A stretch of 47,847 nucleotides of DNA, from NCBI GenBank assembly GCA_021777055.1, contig JAIQZO010000007.1:1-47847 (forward strand), read 5' to 3'. Below, one piece after another: positions 33,996-42,595 of the stretch. The position numbers were made by a program, and so were the translations under genes. Each line of letters starts with the position of its first letter. The first letter of the stretch is position 1. Origin of the DNA: Candidatus Anammoxibacter sp. Lineage in GTDB: Bacteria; Planctomycetota; Brocadiia; Brocadiales; Anammoxibacteraceae. The notes beneath the pieces were generated by a model. That model had not been told where the DNA came from and ran no database searches. It saw only the letters and a list, made by a program, of their open reading frames with translations.

Positions 33996-35066
33996 TTACT
34001 GTACATTTTCAAACAGTATATCTCTTTTCTCTTCATAAATCATTACCTGATCTTTATCTATCTTCTTAAAGTGCTTTCTTAGCAAGAAGCTCTTTTTAGC
34101 TGCATCCAGCACCTTGCCCACATCATCAACAAGGTATTCTGCTGATTCTATCAGCCTTGGAAGTGCGGGAGATTTTCCTTTTAAATCCGCAGCTATAACC
34201 TTAAGGTCATTAAGTAATTGTTCTGCAGACTCCAATATGCGAGGTAACGCAGGTATCTTTCCCTTAATATTATCAGATATTACACGAACATTCCCCAGTA
34301 CACCACTTGTCTCTTCAAGAAGGAAGGAAAGATCCTTCATTAACGCTGGCATGTCACTTGTTATCTTTTGTAAATCATTAGTCAATACGCCGGCATTTGA
34401 CAGCAGAACATTGCTTTGTGTAACTATTTTGGTATCATTCAGTTCGCCACTGAACTCTTCAAGGTTGCTTACCAATTGGTTCAAATTAGAAGAAGAGTTA
34501 CCTAACTTATTAACCAAGTCATCAATTATTGCAAAAACACGCTTTACACTACTAATAAGTAAGGGAATATCATTCTCGACAATACTTCTAAGCTCTCCGG
34601 ATTTTGGCATTAACACATTTACACTTACCTTATCAGCAATCTCTTCAGTATCCGCAAGCAAGATTCTGTCTCCATCGGCCAGTACCTTTGAACCGTCACC
34701 ACCAAAGCTAATATCTATCACAGAACCTTTTAGCAAGCTAAAGACTAATGTCGCAACAGAATCTTCTTTAATAAAGTCCTGATACTCTTGCCGGATGGAC
34801 ATTACAACCTCTACTTTATTGTCATCATTTATATAAATTTCTGTAACATTTCCAACGTTCAAGCCCGCCAATGATACACGAGTATTATTATCAACATTTC
34901 TGCCATGTTCAAAAGTAGTCAACAACCTATACTTCTTTTTAAAAATCTTTTTCTCTTTACCTATTATAACCAGCGCGATCAATATGATTACTATGGTTAC
35001 TAATATAAAGATTCCTGATCTTCTTTCATATTTTTCTTCGGACTTTAGTGAACTTTCTTTTGCCAT
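33996..35066 (-). CDS. mlaD: MlaD-type MCE-domain protein
   Basis: 356 residues. One N-terminal membrane helix (about 18-38, FILVTIVIILIALVIIGKEK) is followed by an MCE domain (about 42-120: YRLLTTFEHGRNVDNNTRVS, LAGLNVGNVTEIYI, ATLVFSLLKGSVIDISFGG) and then a long helical tail of about 230 residues with repeated segments around KGKIPALPRILESAEQLLND and KGKSPALPRLIESAEYLVDD. MCE proteins bind lipid between inner and outer membranes; helical extensions form tunnels in relatives. It is the third gene after the permease and ATPase (spacing 59 bp). GAGG lies upstream of the ATG. Confidence 0.93.
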   Translation of the reverse strand: MAKESSLKSEEKYERRSGIFILVTIVIILIALVIIGKEKKIFKKKYRLLTTFEHGRNVDNNTRVSLAGLNVGNVTEIYINDDNKVEVVMSIRQEYQDFIKEDSVATLVFSLLKGSVIDISFGGDGSKVLADGDRILLADTEEIADKVSVNVLMPKSGELRSIVENDIPLLISSVKRVFAIIDDLVNKLGNSSSNLNQLVSNLEEFSGELNDTKIVTQSNVLLSNAGVLTNDLQKITSDMPALMKDLSFLLEETSGVLGNVRVISDNIKGKIPALPRILESAEQLLNDLKVIAADLKGKSPALPRLIESAEYLVDDVGKVLDAAKKSFLLRKHFKKIDKDQVMIYEEKRDILFENVQ

Positions 35067-35125
35067 ATTTTTTAGGACCTCTGTTAATAAATACTATATC
35101 GTATACATTGAACTTAATTCAAGAC

Positions 35126-35875
35126 TTAAAAAATCTTTGCCAAATTTCCAGTTTTAAGGAAATTTTTGATCTTTTCATCACTACCAGCCTCCAATTCACT
35201 AATTGATCCAAAACCAATAGCCTTTCCCTTATTGAGGATCAAAAGTTTGTCTGCATCGCGTTTGGTAAAGTCGATGTTAGTGCTTGCTATGATTGATGTT
35301 ACTTTAAGTCTGTCATGCAACCAGATTACATGTTCTTCTAACTTTCTTCTTGGCAGACCGGACAGATTCAAAGAAGGATCATCATATAATACAAGTTCTG
35401 GATTCATTGTTAAGGCCCTTGCAATACCAACCTTTTTTTTCATGGGAAGGTTAAGCTCACTGGGATAATGTTCACAATAGTCCTGCATCCCAACCATAGC
35501 TAAAAGTTCTTCCGCAACATTCGGAATTAAATCGTCGCTGTAAATAGAGTGATATCGTAACGGCAACATCAAGTTCTCACGTATAGTAAGGGCATCTGCC
35601 AAGCCACCTTCCTGGAACACAAATCCGAATTTCTTCCTTAGTTCTACCAAATCCGTACGTGACAATTTTTTTATATTTTTGCCAAAAACAAAAATTTCAC
35701 CTTCCTGGAAATTTACAAGGTGAGTCAAGGCTCTAAGGACCGTAGATTTACCAGAACCATCACTACCCATTATAAAGAACTTCTCACCCTTTTCTACATC
35801 AAAGCTTACATCATCCAGTGCAACCTTTGAATCAATAAATACAGATACGTTTTTAAAAGAGACTATACTATCCAT
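35126..35875 (-). CDS. MlaF-like ABC ATPase with degenerate catalytic motifs
   Basis: 249 residues on the ABC ATPase plan, the energy subunit of an MlaFEDB-type lipid transporter. Walker A is intact (GSDGSGKST, about 37-45) and the Q-loop segment FVFQEGGLADALT is present. But the signature LSGGM is LNLPM (SELNLPMKKKVGIARAL), the Walker B glutamate is Asp (VLYDDPS), the D-loop is NLSGL, and the H-loop His is Asn (IASTNIDFTK). At least three of the catalytic elements have changed together, so ATP hydrolysis by this copy alone is doubtful. It sits between mlaE and mlaD, so its position is that of mlaF. A second, intact ATPase may exist elsewhere, or the protein may act as an inactive subunit. 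Confidence 0.92.
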   Translation of the reverse strand: MDSIVSFKNVSVFIDSKVALDDVSFDVEKGEKFFIMGSDGSGKSTVLRALTHLVNFQEGEIFVFGKNIKKLSRTDLVELRKKFGFVFQEGGLADALTIRENLMLPLRYHSIYSDDLIPNVAEELLAMVGMQDYCEHYPSELNLPMKKKVGIARALTMNPELVLYDDPSLNLSGLPRRKLEEHVIWLHDRLKVTSIIASTNIDFTKRDADKLLILNKGKAIGFGSISELEAGSDEKIKNFLKTGNLAKIF

Positions 35876-35884
35876 GCTGGCCTG

Positions 35885-36679
35885 TTATAAATATAATAAA
35901 TACGATATAAGAAAGTTAGCAAAAAAGCAAAAAAAGAGTGAACTAACAAAGCTTTTGGCCACCTCACTGGGCATCTCAACAAATGAACCTTTTACTGCAA
36001 GGCCATGATAACAACTGATTGAGGTCAATAAAAGTCCTGATATTAGCCCCTTGATAATGGTTCCGTAGACTTCAACGAAAGATACTTGTGAAATTATACT
36101 CTCTATATAAAAAGTTGTAGATATGTTATGTAAAAGAAAGGTCATGGTAAGACCTCCAATACAGCAACACACATCAAAAAATATAATCAAAATAACCAAA
36201 GCGATTGTTACACCAATCACCCTGGGCATCATTACATAATGTTTCGGATCAATACCCATAACCGTAAATGCTGTTAACTCTTGTGTCACCTTCATGGTTG
36301 CTATTTCTGTTGTTATAAATGTGGCAGAACGCCCAGTGACGATTAACATGGTAAGTAAAGGACCTAACTCCTTTATTATGACCATATCAAAGATTGTACC
36401 TAGAACGTCCATTCTAAGTCCCATGAGAGATATTTGTGTTACAACCATAGCTCCAAATATAAAGGCAATAACACCAATAATTCCACTTGTATTTACGATA
36501 GATCGATCCAATTTCTTGAACAAAATCTCATTTATTACGCGCTTTCTTCCTTTACTCAATGTCACAAATGCTTTTAGAGATACATAAATAATGATAATAA
36601 TAGCAATAATATATCGCCATCCATTAATTACGCGGCGTCCCAAAAACCGTACAAATCCATCAATACTTAACGATGCCAT
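35885..36679 (-). CDS. mlaE: MlaE-type lipid transporter permease
   Basis: 264 residues, usual for MlaE. About six hydrophobic segments are seen, with the family core VIIKELGPLLTMLIVTGRSA, then TMKVTQELTAFTVMGIDPKH, the segment that contacts the ATPase, and PRVIGVTIALVILIIFFDVC. AGAGG about 6 bases before the ATG supports the start. It begins the Mla operon (10-bp gap to the ATPase gene). Role: membrane channel part of a glycerophospholipid transporter between inner and outer membrane. It implies a diderm envelope with an asymmetric or lipid-exchanging outer membrane. Confidence 0.94.
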   Translation of the reverse strand: MASLSIDGFVRFLGRRVINGWRYIIAIIIIIYVSLKAFVTLSKGRKRVINEILFKKLDRSIVNTSGIIGVIAFIFGAMVVTQISLMGLRMDVLGTIFDMVIIKELGPLLTMLIVTGRSATFITTEIATMKVTQELTAFTVMGIDPKHYVMMPRVIGVTIALVILIIFFDVCCCIGGLTMTFLLHNISTTFYIESIISQVSFVEVYGTIIKGLISGLLLTSISCYHGLAVKGSFVEMPSEVAKSFVSSLFFCFFANFLISYLLYL

Positions 36680-36768
36680 CTTAACCTCTTAAAACTCTAT
36701 GAATTTATAAAAACCATTTAAAGTATACTTTTTAGAAATCAAATTACTTACTGAACAAGCAAATTTTC

Positions 36769-38046
36769 CTATTTTAAAAATTTGTTCACAAGAAATAAAC
36801 TTAATTCAGGATAATAAGTAATAATCATTAATCCAACCATCAACATACCTAAAAATGGCATAGAAGCTTTGTATACTGAAAAAACAGGTTTCTTAAACCT
36901 GGAACTGGATATGAACAGATTAATTCCAACCGGAGGCGTAGAGTACCCTATTTCAAGATTTGTTAGAAAAATAATACCAAGATGGACAGGGTCAACTCCA
37001 AACTCTCTTGCTATTGGTGTAATCAATGGAACAACAACTATTATTGCAGAAAAAATATCCATCATACATCCAACAATGAGTAGGAACACATTCAGCACTG
37101 CAAGAAAAACTATCTTATTGGTAATGTAAGTCTTCATGCCTTCCAGAATCTTCATAGGCACCTGTTCGTCAATCAGATAACTGGTAAATCCCATGGCAGT
37201 ACCTAAAATAATGAGTATCCCCCCTACCAAAGTCATACTGGAAAACATTATGCGAGGTATATCTTTTGATATATCAAGATCTCTATATGCTACGACTTCG
37301 ATCATAAACACATAAAAAGCTGTTACACCTGCAGCCTCTGTAGCTGTAAATATTCCCCCATATATACCACCAAGGATAATAAAAGGTAATGGTAGTTCCC
37401 ATGCCCCGAATTTAATCGCATCATAAAGTTCCTTAAACGAAAATTTTGTTCTTGGAATTTTTAGAGATATACCTTTCCGGAAACAATAGAGCGCAAGAAT
37501 ACCCATCAATAAGAAACAAGGTAAGACACCAGCCATAAAAAGTTTATCAACGCTCGTCTGAGACACCAATCCATAAAGAATTATTGGCAGGCTAGGAGGA
37601 AAAAGTAGACCTAAACTTCCTGAGGTTGTAAGTAAACCAAGAGAAAACTTTTCTTGATATTTTTCATTAATTAGAATGGGAAATAGTAAGCCGCCCAAGG
37701 CAATAATAGTAACACCTGATGCCCCTGTAAATGCAGTAAACATGGCGGCGGCACAGAGAGCAGCAATACCCAGCCCACCTGGTATCCAGCCAAAAACAGA
37801 TTTTGCCAGCTTAACTATCCTTTTTGGGGAACCACTTTCAGCTAAAAGAAAACCGGCAAATGTATAGAGTGGTATAGCCATAAGCGATGGTGCGCTAGTT
37901 ACCCTATACATCTCAATGATTACAGCAGACAGATCTATATCTGCCAGATAAAACGATAGCAGTGCACCTGACGCAATAACCACAAAAAGTGGTGTACCAA
38001 AAAGAGCCAAAACAAATATGCCTATGGCAAGAAACAGTACCATCAA
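36769..38046 (-). CDS. dctM: TRAP transporter large membrane subunit
   Basis: 425 residues with about 12 membrane segments, normal for DctM. Typical features: LFLAIGIFVLALFGTPLFVV start, SLMAIPLYTFAGFLLAESG, AAAMFTAFTGASGVTIIALG, SLGLLFPPSLPIILYG and LTNLEIGYSTPPVGINLFIS, the last containing the conserved PPVG. It carries the sodium-driven transport step for small organic acids. It is the third gene of the transporter operon, overlapping dctQ by 4 bp (ATGA). Substrate specificity lies in the binding protein and is not known. Confidence 0.97.
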   Translation of the reverse strand: MMVLFLAIGIFVLALFGTPLFVVIASGALLSFYLADIDLSAVIIEMYRVTSAPSLMAIPLYTFAGFLLAESGSPKRIVKLAKSVFGWIPGGLGIAALCAAAMFTAFTGASGVTIIALGGLLFPILINEKYQEKFSLGLLTTSGSLGLLFPPSLPIILYGLVSQTSVDKLFMAGVLPCFLLMGILALYCFRKGISLKIPRTKFSFKELYDAIKFGAWELPLPFIILGGIYGGIFTATEAAGVTAFYVFMIEVVAYRDLDISKDIPRIMFSSMTLVGGILIILGTAMGFTSYLIDEQVPMKILEGMKTYITNKIVFLAVLNVFLLIVGCMMDIFSAIIVVVPLITPIAREFGVDPVHLGIIFLTNLEIGYSTPPVGINLFISSSRFKKPVFSVYKASMPFLGMLMVGLMIITYYPELSLFLVNKFLK

Positions 38047-38534
38047 CCCACCCCCTTAACCAGAACAACTGCTCGTTTCGTACCCCTCACAAAGAAACGA
38101 AAGGCTATGGCATAAAAAGCAACAGGAACAATTGTAAGGAAATACCAGGTTGGAATTTTTAATACCAAAATACTCCCAGCATCACGTTCATCGCAAACAA
38201 AAGTCCATCCTGCAAACGCCAATAAATGACAAATATAGATTGATATAATCGCAATCACTATCTCAATTAAATATTTTTTCCGTATGGAAAAATAGCGTGA
38301 AACTATATCAATAGCGATATGCTTTCTCTCTTTTGTCGCATTGGAAGCACCTAAAAGCGCCAACCACAATACAGTGTTGCGCAATAATATATCCGCCCAG
38401 ACAAATCCCGAAGAAAAGAGGTTACGTAGAACTACCTGAACAAACGCTACTATCATTAAAAATGAAAGCAGTGCAATTATCACCCATTTCTCGATTTTTG
38501 AAAGAAAATCATCAACTGCGTTTAATATATTCAT
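38043..38534 (-). CDS. dctQ: TRAP transporter small membrane subunit
   Basis: 163 residues with four membrane segments (about 14-36, 48-65, 88-110, 130-150), the DctQ pattern: IEKWVIIALLSFLMIVAFVQ and VLRNLFSSGFVWADILLRNT, then WLALLGASNATKERKHIAID, a highly conserved block in the family. It supports assembly of the large subunit. The stop overlaps the start of dctM; the gap to dctP is 20 bp. Confidence 0.96.
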   Translation of the reverse strand: MNILNAVDDFLSKIEKWVIIALLSFLMIVAFVQVVLRNLFSSGFVWADILLRNTVLWLALLGASNATKERKHIAIDIVSRYFSIRKKYLIEIVIAIISIYICHLLAFAGWTFVCDERDAGSILVLKIPTWYFLTIVPVAFYAIAFRFFVRGTKRAVVLVKGVG

Positions 38535-38554
38535 ATGAGCTCAGAGAAATCCAT

Positions 38555-39580
38555 TTATTTTAGATTTCTATATTCCTTAATATTTGTATTTACACTATCG
38601 ATTAATTCGGCAGGAAAAACGGTTCCGGATACTGAATCACTCACAGTTTTAGAAACTTGATCAAACTCTACAGCACTTTTACTATCAAGGGAAATAACCT
38701 CAACCCCATATTTCTTAATCTCCTCTATTGATCCTTTATTATCTTCGCGCGTCATTTTAGTTAAACGTTCCATATGTTTTTTAAAGGTACTCTTCAGCAA
38801 CGTCTGCATGTCAGGTTCCATAGAGTTATATACCTTTTTTGAAATCAAGATTGCACCTACCGCATTTGCAAGTGGCACATCAAGCATATATTTTACTTTT
38901 GTAAACCACTGCAGAGCAACTGCACCCAAAGGAGAAACGTAGACACTATTAATTAGCCCCGTTTGTAATGAGGTCATAACATCTGTTATAGACAATGGCA
39001 CTGGTCTTAGTTTAATGGCATCAAACAGTGCTTTGGCAACTGGATCACCCTCCCAAATCCACATTTTAGTAGATCGCAAGGCATCCATTGAATCAATCAT
39101 AATGTTTGAGAAGAAATAAACAAAGCCCACATCAGTCCAGCCCAGCAATATATAACCGTTTTTTTCAAAACCTTTTTCAAATCTTTCATTTAAAGCATTC
39201 CTTACAAAATCTATTTCATCATACGCCTTGAAAACAAACGGTAAGTCAAAAACCCGAACCTCATTCAATATCTCACCTAAACCCACACCGGTAAAACCGG
39301 CACAGTGAATCTGTTTAATGCGCATCTTTCTTAAAACATCTTTTTCGTCTCCCGCTACCCCACCTGCATAGATTTTTAGCCTTAGCTTACCATCACTTTT
39401 TTCTTTAAGCTCTTCACTTACATCATTAACTACATTTAACCATGTTGACCCTTGCGGAGCCAGTGTTGCAAATTTTATTATTTTAGGCGCAGCGGCGTAT
39501 GCAGTGTCATGTTTTTGTATCAGCAAATTTATTATAAAAAGAAGAGCAATAAAATATATTAATATTGGAACTTTTTTCAT
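38555..39580 (-). CDS. dctP: TRAP transporter substrate-binding protein
   Basis: 341 residues with a signal peptide (IYFIALLFIINLLIQKHDTA). The DctP fold is shown by IIKFATLAPQGSTWLNVVND, LRLKIYAGGVAGDEKDVLRK, FDLPFVFKAYDEIDFVRNAL, ALRSTKMWIWEGDP (the family usually has Arg at the position that pairs with a carboxylate; here W-I-W-E-G) and VPLSITDVMTSLQTGLINSV. It captures a substrate in the periplasm and hands it to DctQM. The unusual residue at the carboxylate site suggests that the substrate differs from the common dicarboxylates. AGGACGGG lies upstream of the ATG. A two-component system lies 0.5 kb further upstream. Confidence 0.95.
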   Translation of the reverse strand: MKKVPILIYFIALLFIINLLIQKHDTAYAAAPKIIKFATLAPQGSTWLNVVNDVSEELKEKSDGKLRLKIYAGGVAGDEKDVLRKMRIKQIHCAGFTGVGLGEILNEVRVFDLPFVFKAYDEIDFVRNALNERFEKGFEKNGYILLGWTDVGFVYFFSNIMIDSMDALRSTKMWIWEGDPVAKALFDAIKLRPVPLSITDVMTSLQTGLINSVYVSPLGAVALQWFTKVKYMLDVPLANAVGAILISKKVYNSMEPDMQTLLKSTFKKHMERLTKMTREDNKGSIEEIKKYGVEVISLDSKSAVEFDQVSKTVSDSVSGTVFPAELIDSVNTNIKEYRNLK

Positions 39581-40125
39581 TTGAATCCCGTCCTATTTTG
39601 TTGTGACAAATTTAAGATACAAAGAATTGTAATTAATATAACCAGATGACATCAAAAAGCAAACAAAAAAACTATAATAAATGCCATTGTGATACGAACC
39701 TATAACAAATAAACAGAAGATAGAACGCAGAAGAGAATATAGATTTGTATTAATTTTCCCTGGTTAATTAATCGAAGTATCTGCATGCACTTTTAAACAC
39801 ACTCTTTCACTTCATACTACCATTTGTCTTTTTGTGATTAACATTCATATACCATGGTATAAAAAAATTTAAAGCACGCTTCAAACCTCTACCAACCACA
39901 ATCTATCACTACATAAATTACAAGAAAACATTAAAAGATTTATATCTATTCTACATAGTACCGAAACACACCCCTAAATCCCCTCTTTCTAGAGGGGATT
40001 TATAAATTAATTAAACGCATGCAGTATCTCCCGTTTAAAAAGAGGGGGTGGTTGCATGACAAACGGGGTGTTGTAATAGAGGCCAAACAGGTACAAATCT
40101 TTACAGTTGTAAACTGTTAGAATTT
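39581..40125. other. spacer with one long hairpin
   Basis: No gene. AAATCCCCTCT (39976-39986) and AGAGGGGATTT (39991-40001) form a perfect 11-bp stem with a TTCT loop. Nearby AAAAAGAGGGGGTGG at about 40036-40050 could pair with the same left arm. The hairpin may terminate the regulator transcript, but no T tract follows on the minus strand. No -24/-12 sigma-54 promoter for dctP was found. Confidence 0.5.
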
Positions 40126-41865
40126 TCAAACTTCTTTTAATTCATATTCATCTATCTTCATATATAGAGTTCTCCGGCCAATCTGAAGTAAACGGGCAGC
40201 CTTTGACTTGTTCCAACCTGTTTTTACTAAAGCGTCAGCAATAGCATGTTTGGTAAACCGTTCTTTCTTTTCTAAAGGTTTTGTTTCTGTTTTTTCATGT
40301 TTCAAAAACAGTTGTGGTAAATTTTCCAATGTAATTATAGGTTTATCACAAAGTATAAAAGCAAACTCCAAAACGTGTTGCAACTCCCTAACATTGCCAG
40401 GCCACTTATAAGTCATAAATAATTCCTGTACATCAGTGGACACAGACTTAATATTTTTGTTTAGTTTTTTATTAAGTTTCTTAATAAAATAGTCGATTAA
40501 AGTTGGAATATCTTCCCGCCTATCCCTAAGAGGTGGCACTATTATTTCCGCAACCTTTAGACGATAGTACAAGTCTTCTCTAAACTTTCCGGACCTTACT
40601 TTTTTCTGAAGATTTTGATTAGTTGCAGCGATGACTCGTAAGTTAACCTTTATAGTCTTTGATTCACCCAGACGTTCAAACTCCATCTCCTGAAGCACCC
40701 GCAATAATCGCAACTGCATCGTATTAGAAATATCACCTATCTCGTCCAAGAAAACAGTTCCCCCATCGGCCATTTGAAACCGGCCAATCCTATCATTTAC
40801 AGCTCCGGTATAAGCACCTTTAACGTGGCCAAACAACTCGCTCTCTAATAGATTATCTGACAATGCGGCACAATTAACAACGACAAACGGTCTATTAGTA
40901 TCACTATTATGGTAATGCAATGCTTCAGCAACGAGACCTTTACCAGTACCATTTTCACCAGAAATCAAAACAGTTGTCTGGATTTTTGATAAAACATCAA
41001 CAAGAGAATAAATCTTCCGTATTTCATTGCTGCTACCAATAATATTATGAAGTTGGCTGCGTTCGTGTAGGTCATTCTCCAGATTATCAAGTTGCGTTTC
41101 ATCCTTTAATGTCATTACACACCCTTTGAATCTATTATTTGCATCAAGAAGCGGGTATGTAGCCAAACTAACAACTCGTCTTACGTTATCATGCCTGCAA
41201 CATTCAAAACGGGACCTTTCGGATGGACGCTTTGTTTGCATAGTTTCATTAATCGCCTCAATACATTGCCCGCCACAAGAATCCATAAAAGATTTATACT
41301 CTTCACTATTGGCCGTGTTATGACATTTTGAAAGGCCACAAATATCTTCAGCTGCCGTATTAAATTCAACCACCCTGAAATCATTGTCCACAGTTATAAT
41401 TGCATCTTTAATACTTTTAAATATAGCATCAAGATTTTGTTTGTATTCCCTATTCTGTTGAACTAACCTGGCCTTATCTATATTTTTTTTTACAGTATGA
41501 AGCAATACTTCCATATCAACTATGGGTTTCAGTATATAATCAGCCGCCCCCAACCGTAAAGCACTGATGGCATCTTCTATATTCCCAGTAGCAGATATAA
41601 TAACGACAGGTATATTGGCATCTTCTTTTGTTATAATCTCAAGGGTTTCCAGTCCGCTCATCCCTGGTAACCGTAAATCTAAAAGTACCATTTCATGAGT
41701 ACTTTGTCTAAAAGCCTCCAATCCAATTTCACTGTTTTCAGCCTGCAATATATTATATCCACGGTCTTCAAGGTATCCGGCAATACTTTTTCTAACCGTC
41801 TCATCATCTTCTATAATTAGAATTGTAGGTTTTGCATTATGTTTCATCCTATCATTTGTCTCCAT
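40126..41865 (-). CDS. sigma-54-dependent response regulator (NtrC type) with a PAS domain
   Basis: About 579 residues from the ATG at 41865; a start 18 bp further in is possible. Order: receiver domain (about 12-125; ILIIEDDETVRKS, phosphorylated Asp in VLLDLRLPG, Lys in LKPI), a PAS-like segment (about 150-245) with a Cys-rich loop (CGGQCIEAINE), an AAA+ domain (about 265-500) with Walker A SGENGTGKGL, sigma-54 contact GAYTGA (usually GAFTGA), Walker B GTVFLDEIGD and arginine-finger region FREDLYYRLKV, and a C-terminal Fis-type helix-turn-helix (WNKSKAARLLQIGRRTLYMK). It binds upstream DNA and remodels sigma-54 polymerase. It overlaps the receiver gene before it and lies upstream of the TRAP genes. 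Confidence 0.95.
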   Translation of the reverse strand: METNDRMKHNAKPTILIIEDDETVRKSIAGYLEDRGYNILQAENSEIGLEAFRQSTHEMVLLDLRLPGMSGLETLEIITKEDANIPVVIISATGNIEDAISALRLGAADYILKPIVDMEVLLHTVKKNIDKARLVQQNREYKQNLDAIFKSIKDAIITVDNDFRVVEFNTAAEDICGLSKCHNTANSEEYKSFMDSCGGQCIEAINETMQTKRPSERSRFECCRHDNVRRVVSLATYPLLDANNRFKGCVMTLKDETQLDNLENDLHERSQLHNIIGSSNEIRKIYSLVDVLSKIQTTVLISGENGTGKGLVAEALHYHNSDTNRPFVVVNCAALSDNLLESELFGHVKGAYTGAVNDRIGRFQMADGGTVFLDEIGDISNTMQLRLLRVLQEMEFERLGESKTIKVNLRVIAATNQNLQKKVRSGKFREDLYYRLKVAEIIVPPLRDRREDIPTLIDYFIKKLNKKLNKNIKSVSTDVQELFMTYKWPGNVRELQHVLEFAFILCDKPIITLENLPQLFLKHEKTETKPLEKKERFTKHAIADALVKTGWNKSKAARLLQIGRRTLYMKIDEYELKEV

Positions 41866-42226
41866 GGATGTAACGTTGAATAGCTTCACAGATAACATTC
41901 ATATCATTTAGTGGTTTGCGAAATATATCCTCTTTGCTTACACCTAATTTAACTAAAGCAGGAGGTAAAGCATAATTAGTTGATCCTGTGTATATCAAGA
42001 ATTTTAAGGAGGGGCAGAGTTTATATGCTTTCAAAATAAACGTGTTACCTTCCATTCCCGGTAGTCGCATATCTGCAACAACAACTTTTATTTTCTTATC
42101 TTTAAGGACGTCCAACGCCATCTCTCCACTTTCAGCAGCCATGGCACATACGCCGCGGTCCTCAAGGAAACTTTTCAAGCTAAGGCGAACCAGAGGTTCA
42201 TCATCGACAATCAATATTTTAGCCAT
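41852..42226 (-). CDS. single-domain response regulator
   Basis: 124 residues, a stand-alone receiver domain: ILIVDDEPLVRLSLKSFLED, the phosphorylated Asp in VVVADMRLPGMEG (about 52), Thr in IYTGS and Lys in FRKPLND (about 105). No output domain. It probably relays phosphate between the multi-sensor kinase upstream and the sigma-54 activator, with which it overlaps by 14 bases, a sign of coupled translation. It may also act on another partner. Confidence 0.95.
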   Translation of the reverse strand: MAKILIVDDEPLVRLSLKSFLEDRGVCAMAAESGEMALDVLKDKKIKVVVADMRLPGMEGNTFILKAYKLCPSLKFLIYTGSTNYALPPALVKLGVSKEDIFRKPLNDMNVICEAIQRYIHGDK

Positions 42227-42378
42227 TATATCTGTTTAAATTAGGGGTTGTGAATTAATCAAAGTAGAGACGAATATCTTAGTTTGAATTTTTAATCTTA
42301 ATTTTAATCAAAGAATTAACACGTGTCGATTATGATTATATAGCCTCCACCATACAATGTTGCACAATTCTATTATAG

Positions 42379-42562
42379 TATACTCAAAGTAATCAAGAAT
42401 TCGACATTTATCAATCCATATTTCAGCTATCTATATATGTTATTCAATCGTGCTTTCCTCAATGTAGCTGTGGATACACCTGCGGAAGCACTCAATCATA
42501 ACATGTAAATCTAACCAAAACCTGAATCACTAAATGTCGAACTCTTAACTACTTTGAGTATA
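42379..42562. mobile_element. MITE-like element with about 32-bp inverted ends
   Basis: TATACTCAAAGTAATCAAGA + ATTCGACATTTA at 42379-42410 and its imperfect reverse complement TAAATGTCGAACTCTTAACT + ACTTTGAGTATA at 42531-42562 differ at 3-4 places. The 120 bp between them code for nothing. No target-site duplication was confirmed. It sits between the histidine kinase and the receiver gene, where it separates two genes that would normally be one transcription unit. Confidence 0.7.
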
Positions 42563-42595
42563 AGTCAACATTGCGGGTTGATCAAAAGTCACACA

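Noticed and set aside
39976..40050. Possible transcription terminator after the sigma-54 regulator
   Set aside because: The stem is strong, but the minus-strand tail has no T run, so it is listed only as a hairpin in the spacer.
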